A DNA stretch of 64,000 nucleotides from Cryptomeria japonica (taxonomy: Eukaryota > Streptophyta > Pinopsida > Cupressales > Cupressaceae). Of this stretch, positions 23,106-35,539 are shown in pieces. A model generated the notes under the pieces. It did not search any database. It was not told the origin of the DNA and worked only from the letters and a program-made list of their open reading frames with translations. The position numbers were made by a program, and so were the translations under genes. The stretch is taken from the NCBI RefSeq assembly GCF_030272615.1, contig NC_081405.1:21184047-21248046 (forward strand), written 5' to 3'. Within the stretch, counting starts at the first letter, position 1; the number at the start of each line of letters is the position of its first letter.

Positions 23106-23123
23106 TCCCCGACAATGGTGCCA
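23106..23123 (-). promoter_or_regulatory. Primer-binding site of Athila/Tat-like element
   Basis: Three bases inside the 5' LTR the minus strand reads TGGCACCATTGTCGGGGA. This is close to the TGGCGCCGTTGCCGGGGA-type site typical of Athila and Tat gypsy elements, where a tRNA 3' end primes reverse transcription. Confidence 0.8.
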
Positions 23124-23126
23124 AAA

Positions 23127-24047
23127 TGTTCAACCCAACAATAAGAATAATAACTCTAGTTGAAGTCTCAACCCGAAGTTTGGACATTCATTTGGTAAAG
23201 TCACTATTTCCATAGCTAGTGTTCATTTGATTGTCAACCCAGGGACGTAATAATTGAAATGGGTCTGCACTATATATGCACTAATTTCCTGCAACAACTA
23301 TTCTGCATTATTGCAGCAACTAACATTATACAAAAAAGATAAGCAAGAATTGAAACTATAGAAAGGCTACAGGAAAACTTCTGCATAAATTCATAAAAGC
23401 AATGCTAGGTAAATTCAATACTGATAAACATACAACAGACAACACAAATCACGCCAAAAAGAAGAGGTGGATAATTGACCGAGAAAGGAGATAGCTGGGG
23501 TTATGCTACAGGAAATGCGGATCTAAACTGAACCATAGTCATAACATACTGTGGCAGTATTTATAACTTCAATGTCTACCTAAGTTAGACATCGGTAGTA
23601 TCGCTTGATTGCTCCTCTTATGCCATTCCTTACGCTTCTCAACTTTTCTGTTGTTTGATCTTTAGTCTTCTTCTTGGGTATCCTTTCCTTGAATTGGCAT
23701 GATAGGCGAACATCCACCGCAACATCATTTATTCCCTGTACTACAAAAGAAATAACATACAAGAACATACATACGCATTTTATTTAATTAAGACATCTAT
23801 TAATTTCACATATGATATTGCCCTAAACAATCTGCATGGCAACATGAATAAATCACATGGCTGCAGGAATAAATGGCATGGCTGCAGGAATAAACTAGAA
23901 AAGATAAAACATGATTTAATAGGTTCAGGCTAACATATGGAATACATATAGTAAACTTCCAATACATCACTACTACTATGCAAATCAAAAGATGACAAAA
24001 ACTCAAGAGTTCTGAGGATAGAAATATGACAATGTCTCAACTCATCA
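23127..24047 (-). repeat. 5' LTR of Athila/Tat-like element
   Basis: 921 bp, TGTTCAACCCAACAATAAGA ... CTCAACTCATCA. It matches 9581..10856 apart from about 355 bp missing after ACTGATAAACA near 23430. Confidence 0.9.
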
Positions 24048-24052
24048 ACCGA

Positions 24053-27000
24053 TATCGACATAGGTCACATAGAAATAAAATAAATCGCAAAGGAAGTGGC
24101 CCAACCTAATCTAGATGCACCTTACAGATGGATCCAAAGATATGGCTTGGTAGAGGCTACTATCTTTTTGCAGGCCCTTCCATCTCTTGAGCTTATCCTA
24201 ACAATAGCTCAACATTATAATCAATAGATCAGAAAATGTGTTGATACAACAAGAAATGTGATAATATATCTCTCACCTGAGATGATTGCGATGACATTTG
24301 GGATTCTAGATAGGGATGAAGTCCATTAAAATACAAAATAAGATGCAACCTCTATATTTAATAAGAATGCCCACAATTATAAATTCCACATCAATGGAGC
24401 TTGGCTGAAGGAACCTAGAAATATAGCCCTTAAGCTATCAAACATCCTAAGGGTAGACTTTAAGGAAGCACCAAAGGATATAATAATCATGCTAAGTTTT
24501 GCATTTGATAAGCCAGATTGCTAGTATTTCCATCTATAGATGTTCCATTACATTCATACAATCTTAATAGGGAAATAAGATTTTGATTGGGCATAGATTG
24601 TTGCTGACAACATCCATAAACAACTAACCATAGTTTTGAAAACAAATAAGATCTTCATGAACTTCTTACATCATATGGATAGTAGCTTGGGCTAGAAAAT
24701 ATTTGAGTATCAACAAAGAAGGCAAGAGAAAGGACAAAAAAAGGTGTGGAAATATTACACCCAGCTCCCCATCACACAAGCTAAGTTCCACTTCAAAAGA
24801 GTAAATGACATGTTCATATATGCAGTCATTTGCAAATTGATAGGTGATGTGGGTTACAGGATCTCACAAGAAGCAATGAAAATGATAAGTGAGTGGGGTT
24901 GTTGGCTCCTTCAAAAGCAACACTCTACTTACATTAGAGTAAGTGGATTCACTGGAAGGCGATTCCTTCTTCCCAGATTTTGCAACAACAAGATAATTAT
25001 CCTTGACTATACAAGGAAGATCGTGGGATTGCAATCACTTCTGACCGTCAAACACAGAATTGGGGTCACATTCTTGATCTCACTGAAGTATTATTCATGT
25101 CAAAATCTGCATGCAACTAAGGTGGCGAAACAAGAGTTATGAGATCTCTGTTTAAAAGAATTTGACTATGCAACAAATAGATATGATCCCTTAGAGAAAC
25201 TGAAGCATATGATGCCTGTTTAATATCCAAGTCACCAACCAGTTTTGGAGGACATTTGGGTAGACATACAGGACAACTTTGAGGCCCGGGGGAGGGGATA
25301 TTACTAGTTGACTATTCCTCAGATTAGGAACTTTGATATAGAGAATAACCTCCCGAAAGATCTCAGAGATGATGGAGAGCTACTTGATCTATTATATGAG
25401 GAAATTGGAGTTAGCAAGATACCACTTTCTCCCATCAAGTGGTCTAAACAAGAGATGGTTAATATTGACATTGTAACATAGAAGGTGAGAATAATAACAA
25501 TGCAGTGGTTGAATTTAAGGATCCGCCCGAGTGCTTCAAAAGAGAAAAAGAAAGGAAAAGGCATGAACAATCCTCAGTCTAAAGAAACCAATGAGTATAC
25601 CAAAAGGACAAGGTAGGAATAAAAAAAAAAAAAACTCCTGTAGAGCCAGAAGTTGTTGCACAAACAATTGATAATACAAAACTCAAGAGGCAACTTGATG
25701 AAAAAATAAAGGAGTCCCAACTTCTTAAAATGACTACTGAATATGAGATCACTACCAGATTGTAGGCTATCCCTCAAGCTTCTATTCACCTTGTTTTTCC
25801 AACCATCGAGATAGTACCAGATGAAGGTACTTCATAGGTTGAGGTGACTAAAGAATAGGCTCCTCTCGTAGCACCAACACCTACACCTTCTCCCACTCCA
25901 ACTTAGGAACATGTAATTATACATGATATTGAAACCGATTATGATCACGATGATGAACCTATTTCTTTTTTTACAAGGAAGAAGAAAGGTGGGACAATAT
26001 CAAAGCAATCTTCTACTAGACAACAGGTTCAAATGCACCTAAAGGTCAAGAAGAAGATGTTATTATAGTACAAGAGCAAGAGGTGCAAATTGAGCCCATG
26101 GAGAAGGAAGAGCTTGAAGAGTAAGATGAGTGTATATTCCTCACACCTTAGGATCAAGAAATGTTCCTCAAACAGTTGGAGGGAGATGGACAAAAACAAC
26201 CAGATGAAATGGAGAAGGTGTTTGAGGAAGAGGTGAGTGAAAAGTTAGAAGAAATAGCCAAGCAACAACAACTAACTCATGAACAAGTGCTTCAAGCCAA
26301 CCTTGCTCAACAAGTTTTTGAACTTCCTCGACAACAAGAAGATCCTACATAACAACAGACTCATGAGAAGCCTTAGGATCAAGAGAAACAGGATGATGAA
26401 ACACAAGAACATGAGATGGAATCGCACATGATCACTACTGAAGTAACTATAAAAGGAGGAGATCAAGATGACAACATGCCTCAATGATTGAATTTCACTT
26501 TTAAGAAGGAGAAAGTCATCCTCCCTAACATCACTTTACAAGAAGCAATTACTGAGTCCCCAAGGAGAACTAAAAGGGTTAAAACAATTCATCATCTGTT
26601 AAGAAGTGACTCAGGGGACATGCTTGCCAGTATAGAAACTCCTATACTAGTACCCAAAGGACAACCTCAAACCACCCAAAATTACCAAGTGTCAGAGGTC
26701 AATCTAGGCAAATAGACCAAGTGGGGGGAAATAGCTTCTTTAGATGCTGTGACTTCTACTATCAAGACAAGAATAGAGAAAGAACATAAGTCAAAGGTAG
26801 AATTCAAGGCACAATTGAGATAATATAAACAACTAATCATAGAGATAGCCAAGCCACTAGATTCCATGATAGATGACACCTTCCCATCTACTTCATCTCT
26901 TTCACTAGGCAAAGTAAAGGCATTACACGAGATAAGAAAGGTGGCTACCACAGTAAAAAATTGGGCTTAGGACAAACTAAACATGGTAAAAAAATTTTTA

Positions 27001-27795
27001 CAGGATACCATGGAAATATATGAAGAAGCTCATTTCAGTGAGAAGGTCCTCATTCATTATTCAGCATACTGGGAACAACACCTCACCAATTTTTCAAAAT
27101 TAGCCACGACATTAAGAAAAGTCAAGGAACTTGGCGAGGATATCATAATTAAGGAGGACTTATTGGGAGGTGAGAGCATAAATAGTTTGAGGTCATGTAT
27201 TGAAATTTTGGAATTAAACATGGAGATGATGGAGTAGTGCCCCATCAAGGTTCTCAAAGAACACCCTTCACTCCTCGGTGTGATTGAGAAATAGTAGCAG
27301 TTCATCATCAAACTTCTAGGGAAATATGGTTATAATCTTAAGCAATATGGAGCGTTGCATTTAGAAACCATACTCAATAGATGAGATTCTTACACTGCTG
27401 ATCACTTTTCAAGCATCTTTGAATTCAATATGGATACAATGAACCGATATATGTATGTGGTATTCCATTGTCAAGGATCTGAATTAATGATGGATGAAAT
27501 GGTGAGTAGGTTGGAATGCACCAAAGAAACACTAAGAGTATCTAAATTCAGAATGGAGTATATAGCTAACCCACCTACTGCTTCCATGGAATGTTTCATT
27601 GGAAACTAGAAAACCATAAACAAAACAAGAGACAAACATGTAGTTAACAACCAGATGCATGATAGAGGGGTGCCACCACTACAGTTAACCAACTGGAACT
27701 TTCACACTTGTCATTGGCCTACACTCCCCATGCACACCTGGAGGTTATGAAGCTACTGCACTATCAAGAACTTGAATTACTAGCACCAGTTTAGT
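24053..27795 (+). pseudogene. Ogre-like ORF1, main part, unknown function
   Basis: The frame cut at 9575 resumes here (DIGHIEIK, then AKEVAQPNLDAPYRWIQRYG) and continues through many stops and at least one frameshift (between 25142 and 26161) to a TAG at 27793. Recognisable blocks: a globular part with YKFHINGAWLKEPRNIALKL (24390) and VNDMFIYAVICKLIGDVGYR (24800); a lysine/proline-rich acidic middle (25500..26460); and a helical C-terminus with LATTLRKVKELGEDIII (27100) and LRSCIEILELNMEMME. With the first piece this makes roughly 1,250 codons. It has no RT, gag or protease motif. Its place before gag is that of ORF1 in Ogre/Tat elements, whose function is unknown. Confidence 0.6.
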
Positions 27796-28418
27796 AATAG
27801 TTAAGTGGAGTTCATAGGAAGCGACTTGTATGTCAACTACAACTTCCACCATTTTGTAAGTGGATCTTAGGTAGGATTTACTATAAATTGCAAAGATTGG
27901 GCCATTTTGAGGGTCAACAAACTGATGATTCAAGGATAATTAATTAGGAATTTAGAGTCTTTTAAGTAATCTCTCTCTTGTACCTATTTGTTATAATTGA
28001 AACAATGTTATTCATTTTGAAGATTAATACAAAGCAACTTGTAGATTGCTTGATCTGCGATACGTGTTTTCGTAGTTGATGTACTTCACAATTGGGTATC
28101 TTCTTTCATTTCAATTAGTAGTTTGTCCCTTTGGTTCTATGGTTTTGTGATATGATATCTTATCTCATTTGTATGTGAGTTTCTTGACTTTGCATATTTA
28201 TTGGAACGTTACATAGCCGTTGTTTCAAATGTTATTGATAATACCTCTCTATGATATACCAACTTTGTATTCGCTCAGTTGTGCATGTTAACTTCATTAT
28301 TCCTTGTTACCCTAACTCATCTTTTGAAGTTTATTTGTAAGTGAAAATTGGAAAATACACAAACAAAGGTCCCATATGTTTTGTTCAAACCAGTAGGCCC
28401 CTTAACACGTACAGTTGC
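27796..28418 (+). other. Spacer between ORF1 and gag
   Basis: About 620 bp with stops in all frames and no credible gene. AT-rich with TTTGTGATATGATATC-type phrases. It may hold an internal promoter or splice signals for gag-pol, but nothing is convincing. Confidence 0.45.
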
Positions 28419-30735
28419 ATGAACCACCAAGCAACCCAACAACGTCGTGACCCAACTATAGAGACCTTGGATTTGTCAGTTATTCAAGATTGATCAATTT
28501 TCAAGAGAGGTGGTATACATATTCATATTCTACCTAATTTTTGGTGAGTGCATAAAAACACTCGTCAATAAAATTGGAACTAGAAGGAGGGCCATTGAAC
28601 AAAACATTTTTGAGCTATCATTGCACTATCACAATATGATCTAACCTGATACTCCTAAGAGACGAACTCACATTCACCCAACCAAACCTTGGCTATGAAC
28701 AAGAAGAGATAATTTATTAGTTGTATCCCCTTGCTTGGGACAATAGAAATAAGGATGCTGATTGGTTGCATATGTGTGAAGTGCTTGACAAAGAAAGGAA
28801 AAAGGCCAAATGTATAGAAGTTGAAGCCCAAAGAGAACTTGTTGCATAGAGAAGTCAAGCTCAACAACGCCAAAATTGAGAAGGGCATACTGGAGCATAT
28901 CTCTTCTTTCTCACATGAGAAGTTAGAAAGAATCTTATGGAGTTATGCAAGTCCTAAGAGGTTTGTTGAGTTAGGAGCACCTACTAGACAATGAAGAGAT
29001 AAAGGAAAAGAGAAGTGTCCTGGTACACCCTCCCATCAAACTCCTATAGTCGAAACCCCTACTCAGCAAATCCCAAGTTCATAACTGATTGCAACCCCTT
29101 TCATGAACCAAGCTCAATCTCCTCCTATGGCTTTCCTAAATCAAGCTCAATCTTGGTTAGGGATCATCCCTGATGTTATGCATGATCTTCCTAGAAATCT
29201 AGACAAGTTTTGTGTAAAGTTTGAGTTCGCAGTAGAGAGAACCATTGAACAACACATTGAAGCCTTCAACAATGCACTGATACAAAATAACATTCAACAT
29301 GAAGATGTCATGTGTCACCTCTTCCCCTACTCATTAGGAAACAATGAGTATCACTGGTATCTCACCATCCCTGCAAATTCCATAACAAGTTGGATCACAT
29401 TAAAGGAACATTTCTTTTCACAGTTCAGGGTCTACGTAGACCCTGCAACCCTTTACCACCAGTTCAACTCAATCAGGAAGCAACCCAATGAACCACTGAC
29501 CGTCTTCAACACCAAATTTCAAAGGGCCTACAAAAGATTGCAGGATCTATACTAGACCACAATAAATGTTTCTATTGAAGTATACTTCCATGCTATTTAT
29601 CCATGGATCACGATGTTTATCAAAAAGACTATCCTAGAAGCGGATAGAGATACCCTGGCTAAAGTATACACCCTTTCCTTGAAGATGAATTGATAGTTAA
29701 ACCAAAATCCTGGTGGGATTGGTCACAACCTCCCTTAAGGATTTAGTTATGGAGGGTACAATCAACATCCTGCAACTAGCAAATCTCAGGTCGTCGGAGA
29801 CCCAACTATGAATCTAGTACCATTGTATGCATCACAACAACCCACAACACAACCACAAGTTACACCTACCTTGTCATGGTTGAACCCTTCGGGTAATCCT
29901 ACACATGAAAAAACCTGTGGGATGTCCTATCAACAAGGAGTCAATAACGCTTCAATTTCCAACCAGATACTAGGAGCATCCACTGTCAATCAGACTAATC
30001 ATCTTTCTATAGAAGTTGAGGCACTTAAGAAAATGATATCCTAGGTCACCACTGAGCTAGGACATCTCAAAATTAATCTTCTAACAGTGCATAATCAGTC
30101 ACAACCTTACAAAAAATAGCAAAATCAGTCACAACCTTATTATAATCAAAATAACTACCAAAACCAAGGGCAAAACCAGAGATATAACCAAAAGACTTAT
30201 AACCGACCTTGGAACACTGGTCCAAACAATGGTGGGGTTTCTCATGATTGTCTAGATGTACATGATAATCCTAATCAAACAAAGAGCGTGAATCTGGATG
30301 ACATGAATCTGATGACCAACTGGTGTAGGCTTCACAACACCTCATCACGCTCAGAAGTAAACTGCGCCTAAATGGAAAAGGTCATTCACATAGCTCAAGT
30401 TGATTTGCAACACATAGGAAAAGGTGAAACGACAGAGCTAGATATGATCAACATTGTCATGTTGGCAGACACCTTTCTCTTTCGAGAAGAAGTCCTAGTA
30501 GAATCCGAATCGCTAGTGTACGATGCCCAAGCATTCCAAAATACTAGGGGTCCCTACAACCTCAAGAGTCAAGCTAGAATGCCTTTAATTGAATCGGCTC
30601 CACATAAAGATGGACAGGTTCCTATAGAACCTAGTGCAAGCAGTAACCCTCCACCACCAAAGGCTAGTTCAACAACATACAACAAGGGTAAAATGAATAG
30701 AGAGCCTCATCAAGATTGCATTGATGAAGTATAGT
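28419..30735 (+). pseudogene. Gag of Ogre-like element
   Basis: From an ATG at 28419 the frames read through a lysine-rich segment into the capsid domain at 29103..29555: NNALIQNNIQHEDVMCHLF, then LGNNEYHWYLTIP, SWITLKEHFFSQFRVYVDP and LTVFNTKFQRAYKRLQDL. A TAG at 29553 is followed by DRDTLAKVYTLSLKMN (29640). The rest is glutamine/asparagine-rich and ends with a serine/proline linker (SSNPPPPKASSTTYNKGK) at 30640..30735. It is interrupted by several stops and then by a copia-type LTR. Confidence 0.75.
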
Positions 30736-32115
30736 TTTGTCATTGATGTTAATAGTAACCGGTAATGGAGTTGTATTACAACTGGTAGTGATGTAGTAAT
30801 GCAACTGGTAGTGAAGCAGTGTTGGAAACCAGTATTAGTATTTGAATCAAAGAGATCAACTGGTAACCCTAACTTGTTGATTTGCCAAACCCTATTCGAT
30901 GGAGCTTGGAGAATAGGTTATGTTGATTTATGATCGAATGGTGATCGGAGATGATTATGCCACATATACATGTTTCACATGATGAGTTTCAAGTTATTTT
31001 AGTGAATGAAGATATATGTTTATCTCAGGAATGAGAAAGTGCTTAGCATGAAGTGGAAGCCGCATGATGAGTTACAAGATTCGATGAGTGGTGATTAAGG
31101 AGTGGTCGAGGTTGTCTAGGACAATGTGCAGATGATTACTATGCAATCTAATGGTCATGTTTGAACCGAAATGTTTGTAATCTCTATGAGATATTAGGTT
31201 TTGTGATGTGTTACTGACCTATTGTATTTTCTTATAAGGTCGATGAGTTGATTTGTAATAGTGTTGGAAATTTTGGTTATGTGTGGTAGTCTAATAGTTG
31301 CCCAACTAGAAGGAGTACCTGCAGAAGTTTTTGAAGGTAGATAGGAGTTTAAATGAATTTGATCAAGCAGCACAGTACTATTACCAGATCAACAAGATTT
31401 TGATGTTCTCTAACAATTACAACAATTAAATCCCCTAACCGGATAATCTTTAATAGGCTTAGTGCTATCTAAATCCTCTAACCGGGTGATCCATTAGCTT
31501 GGATTTCAAATACTCTACTGAGGTTACTCCTAATAGGGTATTGCCTTTAATAGGGTATTATAGTCAATCCCTTAACCAGGTGGTCCTTAACCAGATCTGT
31601 TCTTGACATTACATTTTTGTAAAGCTTCTAACAAGGCTTGGATCCTAACAGGGCAAACTTCAGAAGAGTTCAGAATAATTGTGGGTATTCATCCCTACTG
31701 TGGTTTTTCCCATTTGGGTTTCCACATCAAAAATCATTGTGTCAAGTGGTGAATGATTTTGTGTATGTTTTTGATATGGTTAATATGTTTAACTGGTAAA
31801 ACCACTAAGACAAGTTTAGATGACCGGAATTGATATGATATGAGCTATTACTAATATTAGTAAAGTGTTTTGATGTTTTGGATAAAAGGTATCTAAGTTA
31901 TAGATCTGATTACACTGTTATATTGATATTTTAGTCAACAGGTAAACTTGACAGTGCAGTAGCAGTTTATGGTTCACTGTCTAAATCAATTAGTTTAGAA
32001 GTTGTTTTTGAGTTGGGATTAAGTTTGGTGAAATTTTGTTTTGTTTTCTATCTACTAATTCATGCCCCCCCTCTTAGTAGTTGACCAAATCATTATTGAT
32101 TCATCATATCATCAA
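30725..32115 (+). repeat. Copia-type LTR inside Ogre-like gag-pol
   Basis: About 1.39 kb of non-coding sequence splits gag from the protease frame. It starts with TTTTGTCATTGATGTTAATA, which matches the inner end of the Sirevirus-like LTR (TTTTGTCATTGATGTCAACA on its own strand). Near its end it has CTACTAA ... CCCCCCCTC ... TTAGTAG (32052..32080), the family hairpin in the opposite orientation. So this is a + strand solo LTR of the same superfamily. I could not fix exact ends or a TSD. Confidence 0.55.
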
Positions 32116-33240
32116 CTGGTAGGCACATTTATGACTTAAACAAGGAGATGGAGAAAACCACCACCATTATGTCCCTCATGGATGTGTTGTTGTACTGTCC
32201 TAGACAAAAAATAAGCATTCTTAAAGAAATTGGAGGAATTGGAATCCCAAACTAATGAGGTCAAGATGGACAAAATGAGAGATATGAATGCGGCTTATCA
32301 CCCTACTAATGTTGAGAATCCACCTTTTCTCCTTAGTCTCAAGATCCGTGGAAAAAACCTGCATAACTATCTGATTGATTTTGACGCTTCAGGAAACATC
32401 ATGCCTTATTCCATATCTCAAAAGTTGGGATTAAAGTCTACTCACACCAAAAATTAGATAATCCAGCTTGACAAGACATAGGTTAATATGATCAGTGAGC
32501 TAAAGATTGTCTAGATTCAACTGATTGCTTACCCACGCATCTACTAGTACATAGACATCCAAGTGGTTGATATTCTTGAAGTCTACATGATGCTGCTAAG
32601 TAGGGACTGGTCAAAGACACTGGGTGGTTACTTCTCTATGTATTTCACTTACCTATGGCTTCCTTGGAAGGGATTTAGTAACCAGATTCAGATTGATAGT
32701 GAGCCTAGGCTAACAAAGATGATCGCAAATTATGGCACCACTAATGAGGTGGCTTACTTTGAAGTGAGACTTAGGGTGTATAAATTTAATGAGATCATGA
32801 CCTTCACCATAGCGATTGTTGTTGATCCACTAGAAGGAGAGAAGGAATCCAAACAACTGGTGAGGATCAAGAAGTTTTTTGCGATGATGCAATGAGGGAT
32901 GTGACACCTAAGAGATGACATTCATCTTGAAGATCTCTTGTTGCCCAAGTGGTGTAGGACCCACCATTAAGAACACTCAGAATTATCTTGTATCCCATGT
33001 AGGAATTCAATCACCAAGCTGATGGGGTATGAACCTACCAGTGACACAAAATATGATACCGCCTCAGAGGAGTGGGAAATGATGATAGGACTAGACCCAA
33101 CAATCCAGTGTGTGAAACATCATTCATCCTCGAGTGAAGAGGATAATTATGGAGAGGAAGTTATACTAAATAATGACATGTCCAATCGCTGTCAGACACC
33201 GCAAACTTTACATTCAACATAGATGCTTCCTCTTGTCTAA
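32116..33240 (+). pseudogene. Protease region of Ogre-like element
   Basis: The frame GRHIYDLNKEMEKTTTIM, then MDVLLYCPRQKISIL, leads into NPPFLLSLKIRGKNLHNYLI and DFDASGNIMPYSISQKLGL (32360..32440), the aspartic protease site in which the usual D-G/S-G/A-S has become D-F-D-A-S. ADDITIONAL: VVDILEVYMMLLSRDWSKTL (32570) is the later part of the fold. The 32895 stop is followed by a short acidic linker. Three in-frame stops fall between 32458 and 32560. Confidence 0.7.
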
Positions 33241-33279
33241 TTACAAAAATATATTGCTACTGATCCTCCATTTCAGCCA

Positions 33280-34220
33280 AACTGAAGGCAAAGAAGGGCA
33301 ATCCAAAAAATGACCTTTGGCTTTTAAAATTTGATGGTTCTAAATGAAATCAAGGGAGTGGCACATGGGTTGAGCTTACCAATCCCAAAGGTAAATAATT
33401 CTTAGCTTCCTACCACCTTCAATTCACTTGCACCAACAAAACTAAATATGAAGCCTTGGTTAGAGGATTGTTGTTTTCTCTTAAGAAGGGAGCCAAAGCC
33501 ATAAGAGTACAGGGTGATTCTGAGCTCATCGTAAAACATATACTAAACCAGTATGAATGTCATGTCAAGAGATTGGCTGCCTACTAAAATTGAGTATGGA
33601 GTCTCATCAAAGACTTTGACGCCTTCAGCATCGAGTCAGTACTCTGTATTCAAAATTCCATATGAGATACACTAGCCATGGTAGCTAACACTCTTGAAAT
33701 AGTTAATGAATTACCAGTCAAAAGGTTCTTAGTTGAACTAGTGCCTATCCCAACAATCCCTAAAAATGTCAAATATTTCCAAGATTTTGAAGATGATAGA
33801 CACAACTTGTCTTTCCTTGCAAACTCAAGTGATTTTGAAGATCAAATCATTGATGAAGATAATAGAGAAGAAGTATGCAATAAAGAAGATAATGAGGAGA
33901 TCATGAAATTAACATCCAATGTTATTCCGAAAGGAATGGTCACCCTTGAATGTCTCTTAGATTCCAATCCAAGAGTAAAAGAAAAGATAACCATGAAATC
34001 TAAAGCTGGGAAATATGAACCTCATAATATTGGCCTAGAAGGACAAGATCAGATAGTATTCATTGGTAAAGTGTGCTCTAATATTGAGAAAGAGGAGATC
34101 CTCAAGATATTGAAAGAGTACATAGATGTGATAGCCCGGGGGTACGAGGATCTAAAAACTTTTGATACCTCCATCATCACACACACAATTCCTCTAAAAC
34201 CAGATATAAAATCCTTCTGA
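33280..34220 (+). pseudogene. Archaeal-type RNase H and linker, upstream of RT
   Basis: At 33300..33660 the frame reads LWLLKFDGSK, GSGTWVELTNPKGK, LASYHLQFTCTNKTKYEAL, VRGLLFSLKKGAKAIRVQGD, then SELIVKHILNQYECHVKRL. The acidic residues of the RNase H fold (D of FDGS, E of YEAL, D of GDSEL) are all present although three stops interrupt. This is the RVT_3-like (archaeal-type) RNase H found in Tat-lineage elements, a second RNase H besides the one fused to RT. It lies before RT, an order I recall from some plant gypsy polyproteins. The 180-residue linker (33678..34220; VELVPIPTIPKNVKYFQDF, KEDNEEIMKL) joins it to RT. Confidence 0.7.
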
Positions 34221-35060
34221 CAGAAGTAGCATCTAGTTAATCCTTTGATTAAACCCCTCATTTTAAAATAAGTACATAAACTCCTTGCTACTACAATCAT
34301 CTTCCTCGTCAAACATTCAACATGGGTGGCAAAGTTGGTACCTGTCTGGAAGAAGAACGATGAGATCTGTTTGTGCATGGATTTTCACAATGTAAACAAG
34401 GCATCTAAGAATTATAATTACCCATTGCCCTCCCTTGATGAAGTTCTTCAAATCTTCAATGGGTCACAAATGATGTCATTCCTGGATGGCTACTCTGGTT
34501 ACAACCAGGTGCTAGTTAACCATGAGGATCACCTGAAAACAAATTTCACCACCAAGTGGAGGACATCTGCATACTGATGTATTCCATTTGGTTTGATAAA
34601 TGCTAGAGCAACCTTTCATAGAGCAATGGACACAAAATTTAGAGAGCTGATTGGAAAATGCATAATTATATATATGGATGCTCTCATAGTGCTTTCCAAA
34701 AGGTGCGAGGATCATTTCAATCACCTCTACCAAATACTTGAAATGTGCTGAAAGCATGAAATGTCTCTCAACCCCAAGAAATGTATATTCGAGGTCTCTT
34801 AAGGAAAGTTTCTCGGTCATGTGATTTCTGAGAGAGGTATATCTATTAATCCTGACCAAGTAGAGGCATTGTTGAAACTCCAAATGCCTGACAGCAAAAA
34901 GGAAATGCGATATTTCTTCGAGAAGATCAATTTCATTCATAAGCTCATCATTGGGTTCATAGAGATTGTTAAACCCCTCAATGATATGATAAGAAGGACG
35001 TTAAAACTAAATGAAGCCCAAAAGCCAAGGATTCCTTCAACCAGATCAAACAATAAATCA
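34221..35060 (+). pseudogene. Reverse transcriptase of Ogre-like element, YMDD changed to YMDA
   Basis: The blocks are in the normal order: WVAKLVPVWKKNDEICLCMD and FHNVNKASKNYNYPLPSLDE (34320..34440), SFLDGYSGYNQVLVNHEDHL (34480), a TGA, then IPFGLINARATFHRAMDTKF (34580), IIIYMDALIVLSKRCEDHF (34660..34720), MSLNPKKCIFEVS, GKFLGHVISERGISINPDQ (34805) and KLIIGFIEIVKPLNDMI. The catalytic box should be Y-M-D-D; here the last aspartate codon is GCT (alanine) at about 34680. Three stops break the frame. Role: copying element RNA into DNA. Confidence 0.85.
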
Positions 35061-35470
35061 TAGAAGCACCTATTCTGGCCAGCCTAGATTATACTTTTCC
35101 ATTTTACATCTACTCTTTTGCTTCCTTACACTCATGCACTATCATACTCATGCAAAGGAAGGATGGAGATGAAAAACCAAATTCCTTCATGAGTTCACCA
35201 TTTAAGAACACTGAGGGGAGATACACAATATTGGAAAAGAAAGATTTTTCCTTGGTATGCATAGTTAAGAAGTTTAGACACCACATCCTTAGAGGCAAGG
35301 TACACACCATAGTGCCAGATCAGGCTGTCAAGTCCTTGTTGATGCAAAGTGAGCTCGGGGAACAAAGAGGCAAGTGAATGGCTATTCTCTTGGAATTTGA
35401 TCTTGAGATGCAACCCATGAAATTAGTTTGAGGACAAGGATTATCTCAGGAGCTTTCTCTAAATGACCCC
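35061..35470 (+). pseudogene. RNase H of Ogre-like RT
   Basis: The frame has APILASLDYTFPFYIYSFA, FMSSPFKNTEGRYTILEKKD, FSLVCIVKKFRHHILRGKVH and LLEFDLEMQPMKLV. This is the RNase H-like domain that follows RT in gypsy elements and removes the RNA template. Stops follow NQIKQ (35060) and RGK (35375). It makes this polyprotein one with two RNase H domains. Confidence 0.75.
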
Positions 35471-35539
35471 CACATCTAATGTCAATAATACACAGTTAAT
35501 TCTTTCACTCAAGACCCCTAGTATACTGATTTGATTTAT

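Larger units (their letters stand above)
9581..24047 (-). mobile_element. Athila/Tat-like Ty3/gypsy element
   Basis: The boundaries are TGTTCAACCC ... CAACTCATCA, flanked by a perfect 5-bp duplication ACCGA (9576..9580 and 24048..24052). Removing it rejoins the Ogre-like ORF1 frame. It has both LTRs, a minus-strand primer-binding site (23106..23123), gag, protease, RT, RNase H, integrase, an extra ORF behind integrase, and a polypurine tract at 10857. NA-2 (13138..16900) is nested inside; without it the element is about 10.7 kb. The reading frames hold many stops. The left LTR has about 355 bp that the right one lacks. Confidence 0.9.

Noticed and set aside
24744-25142. 132-codon ORF considered as an independent gene
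   Set aside because: It lies between stops in the long Ogre-like ORF1 frame and has neighbours on both sides in the same or shifted frame.
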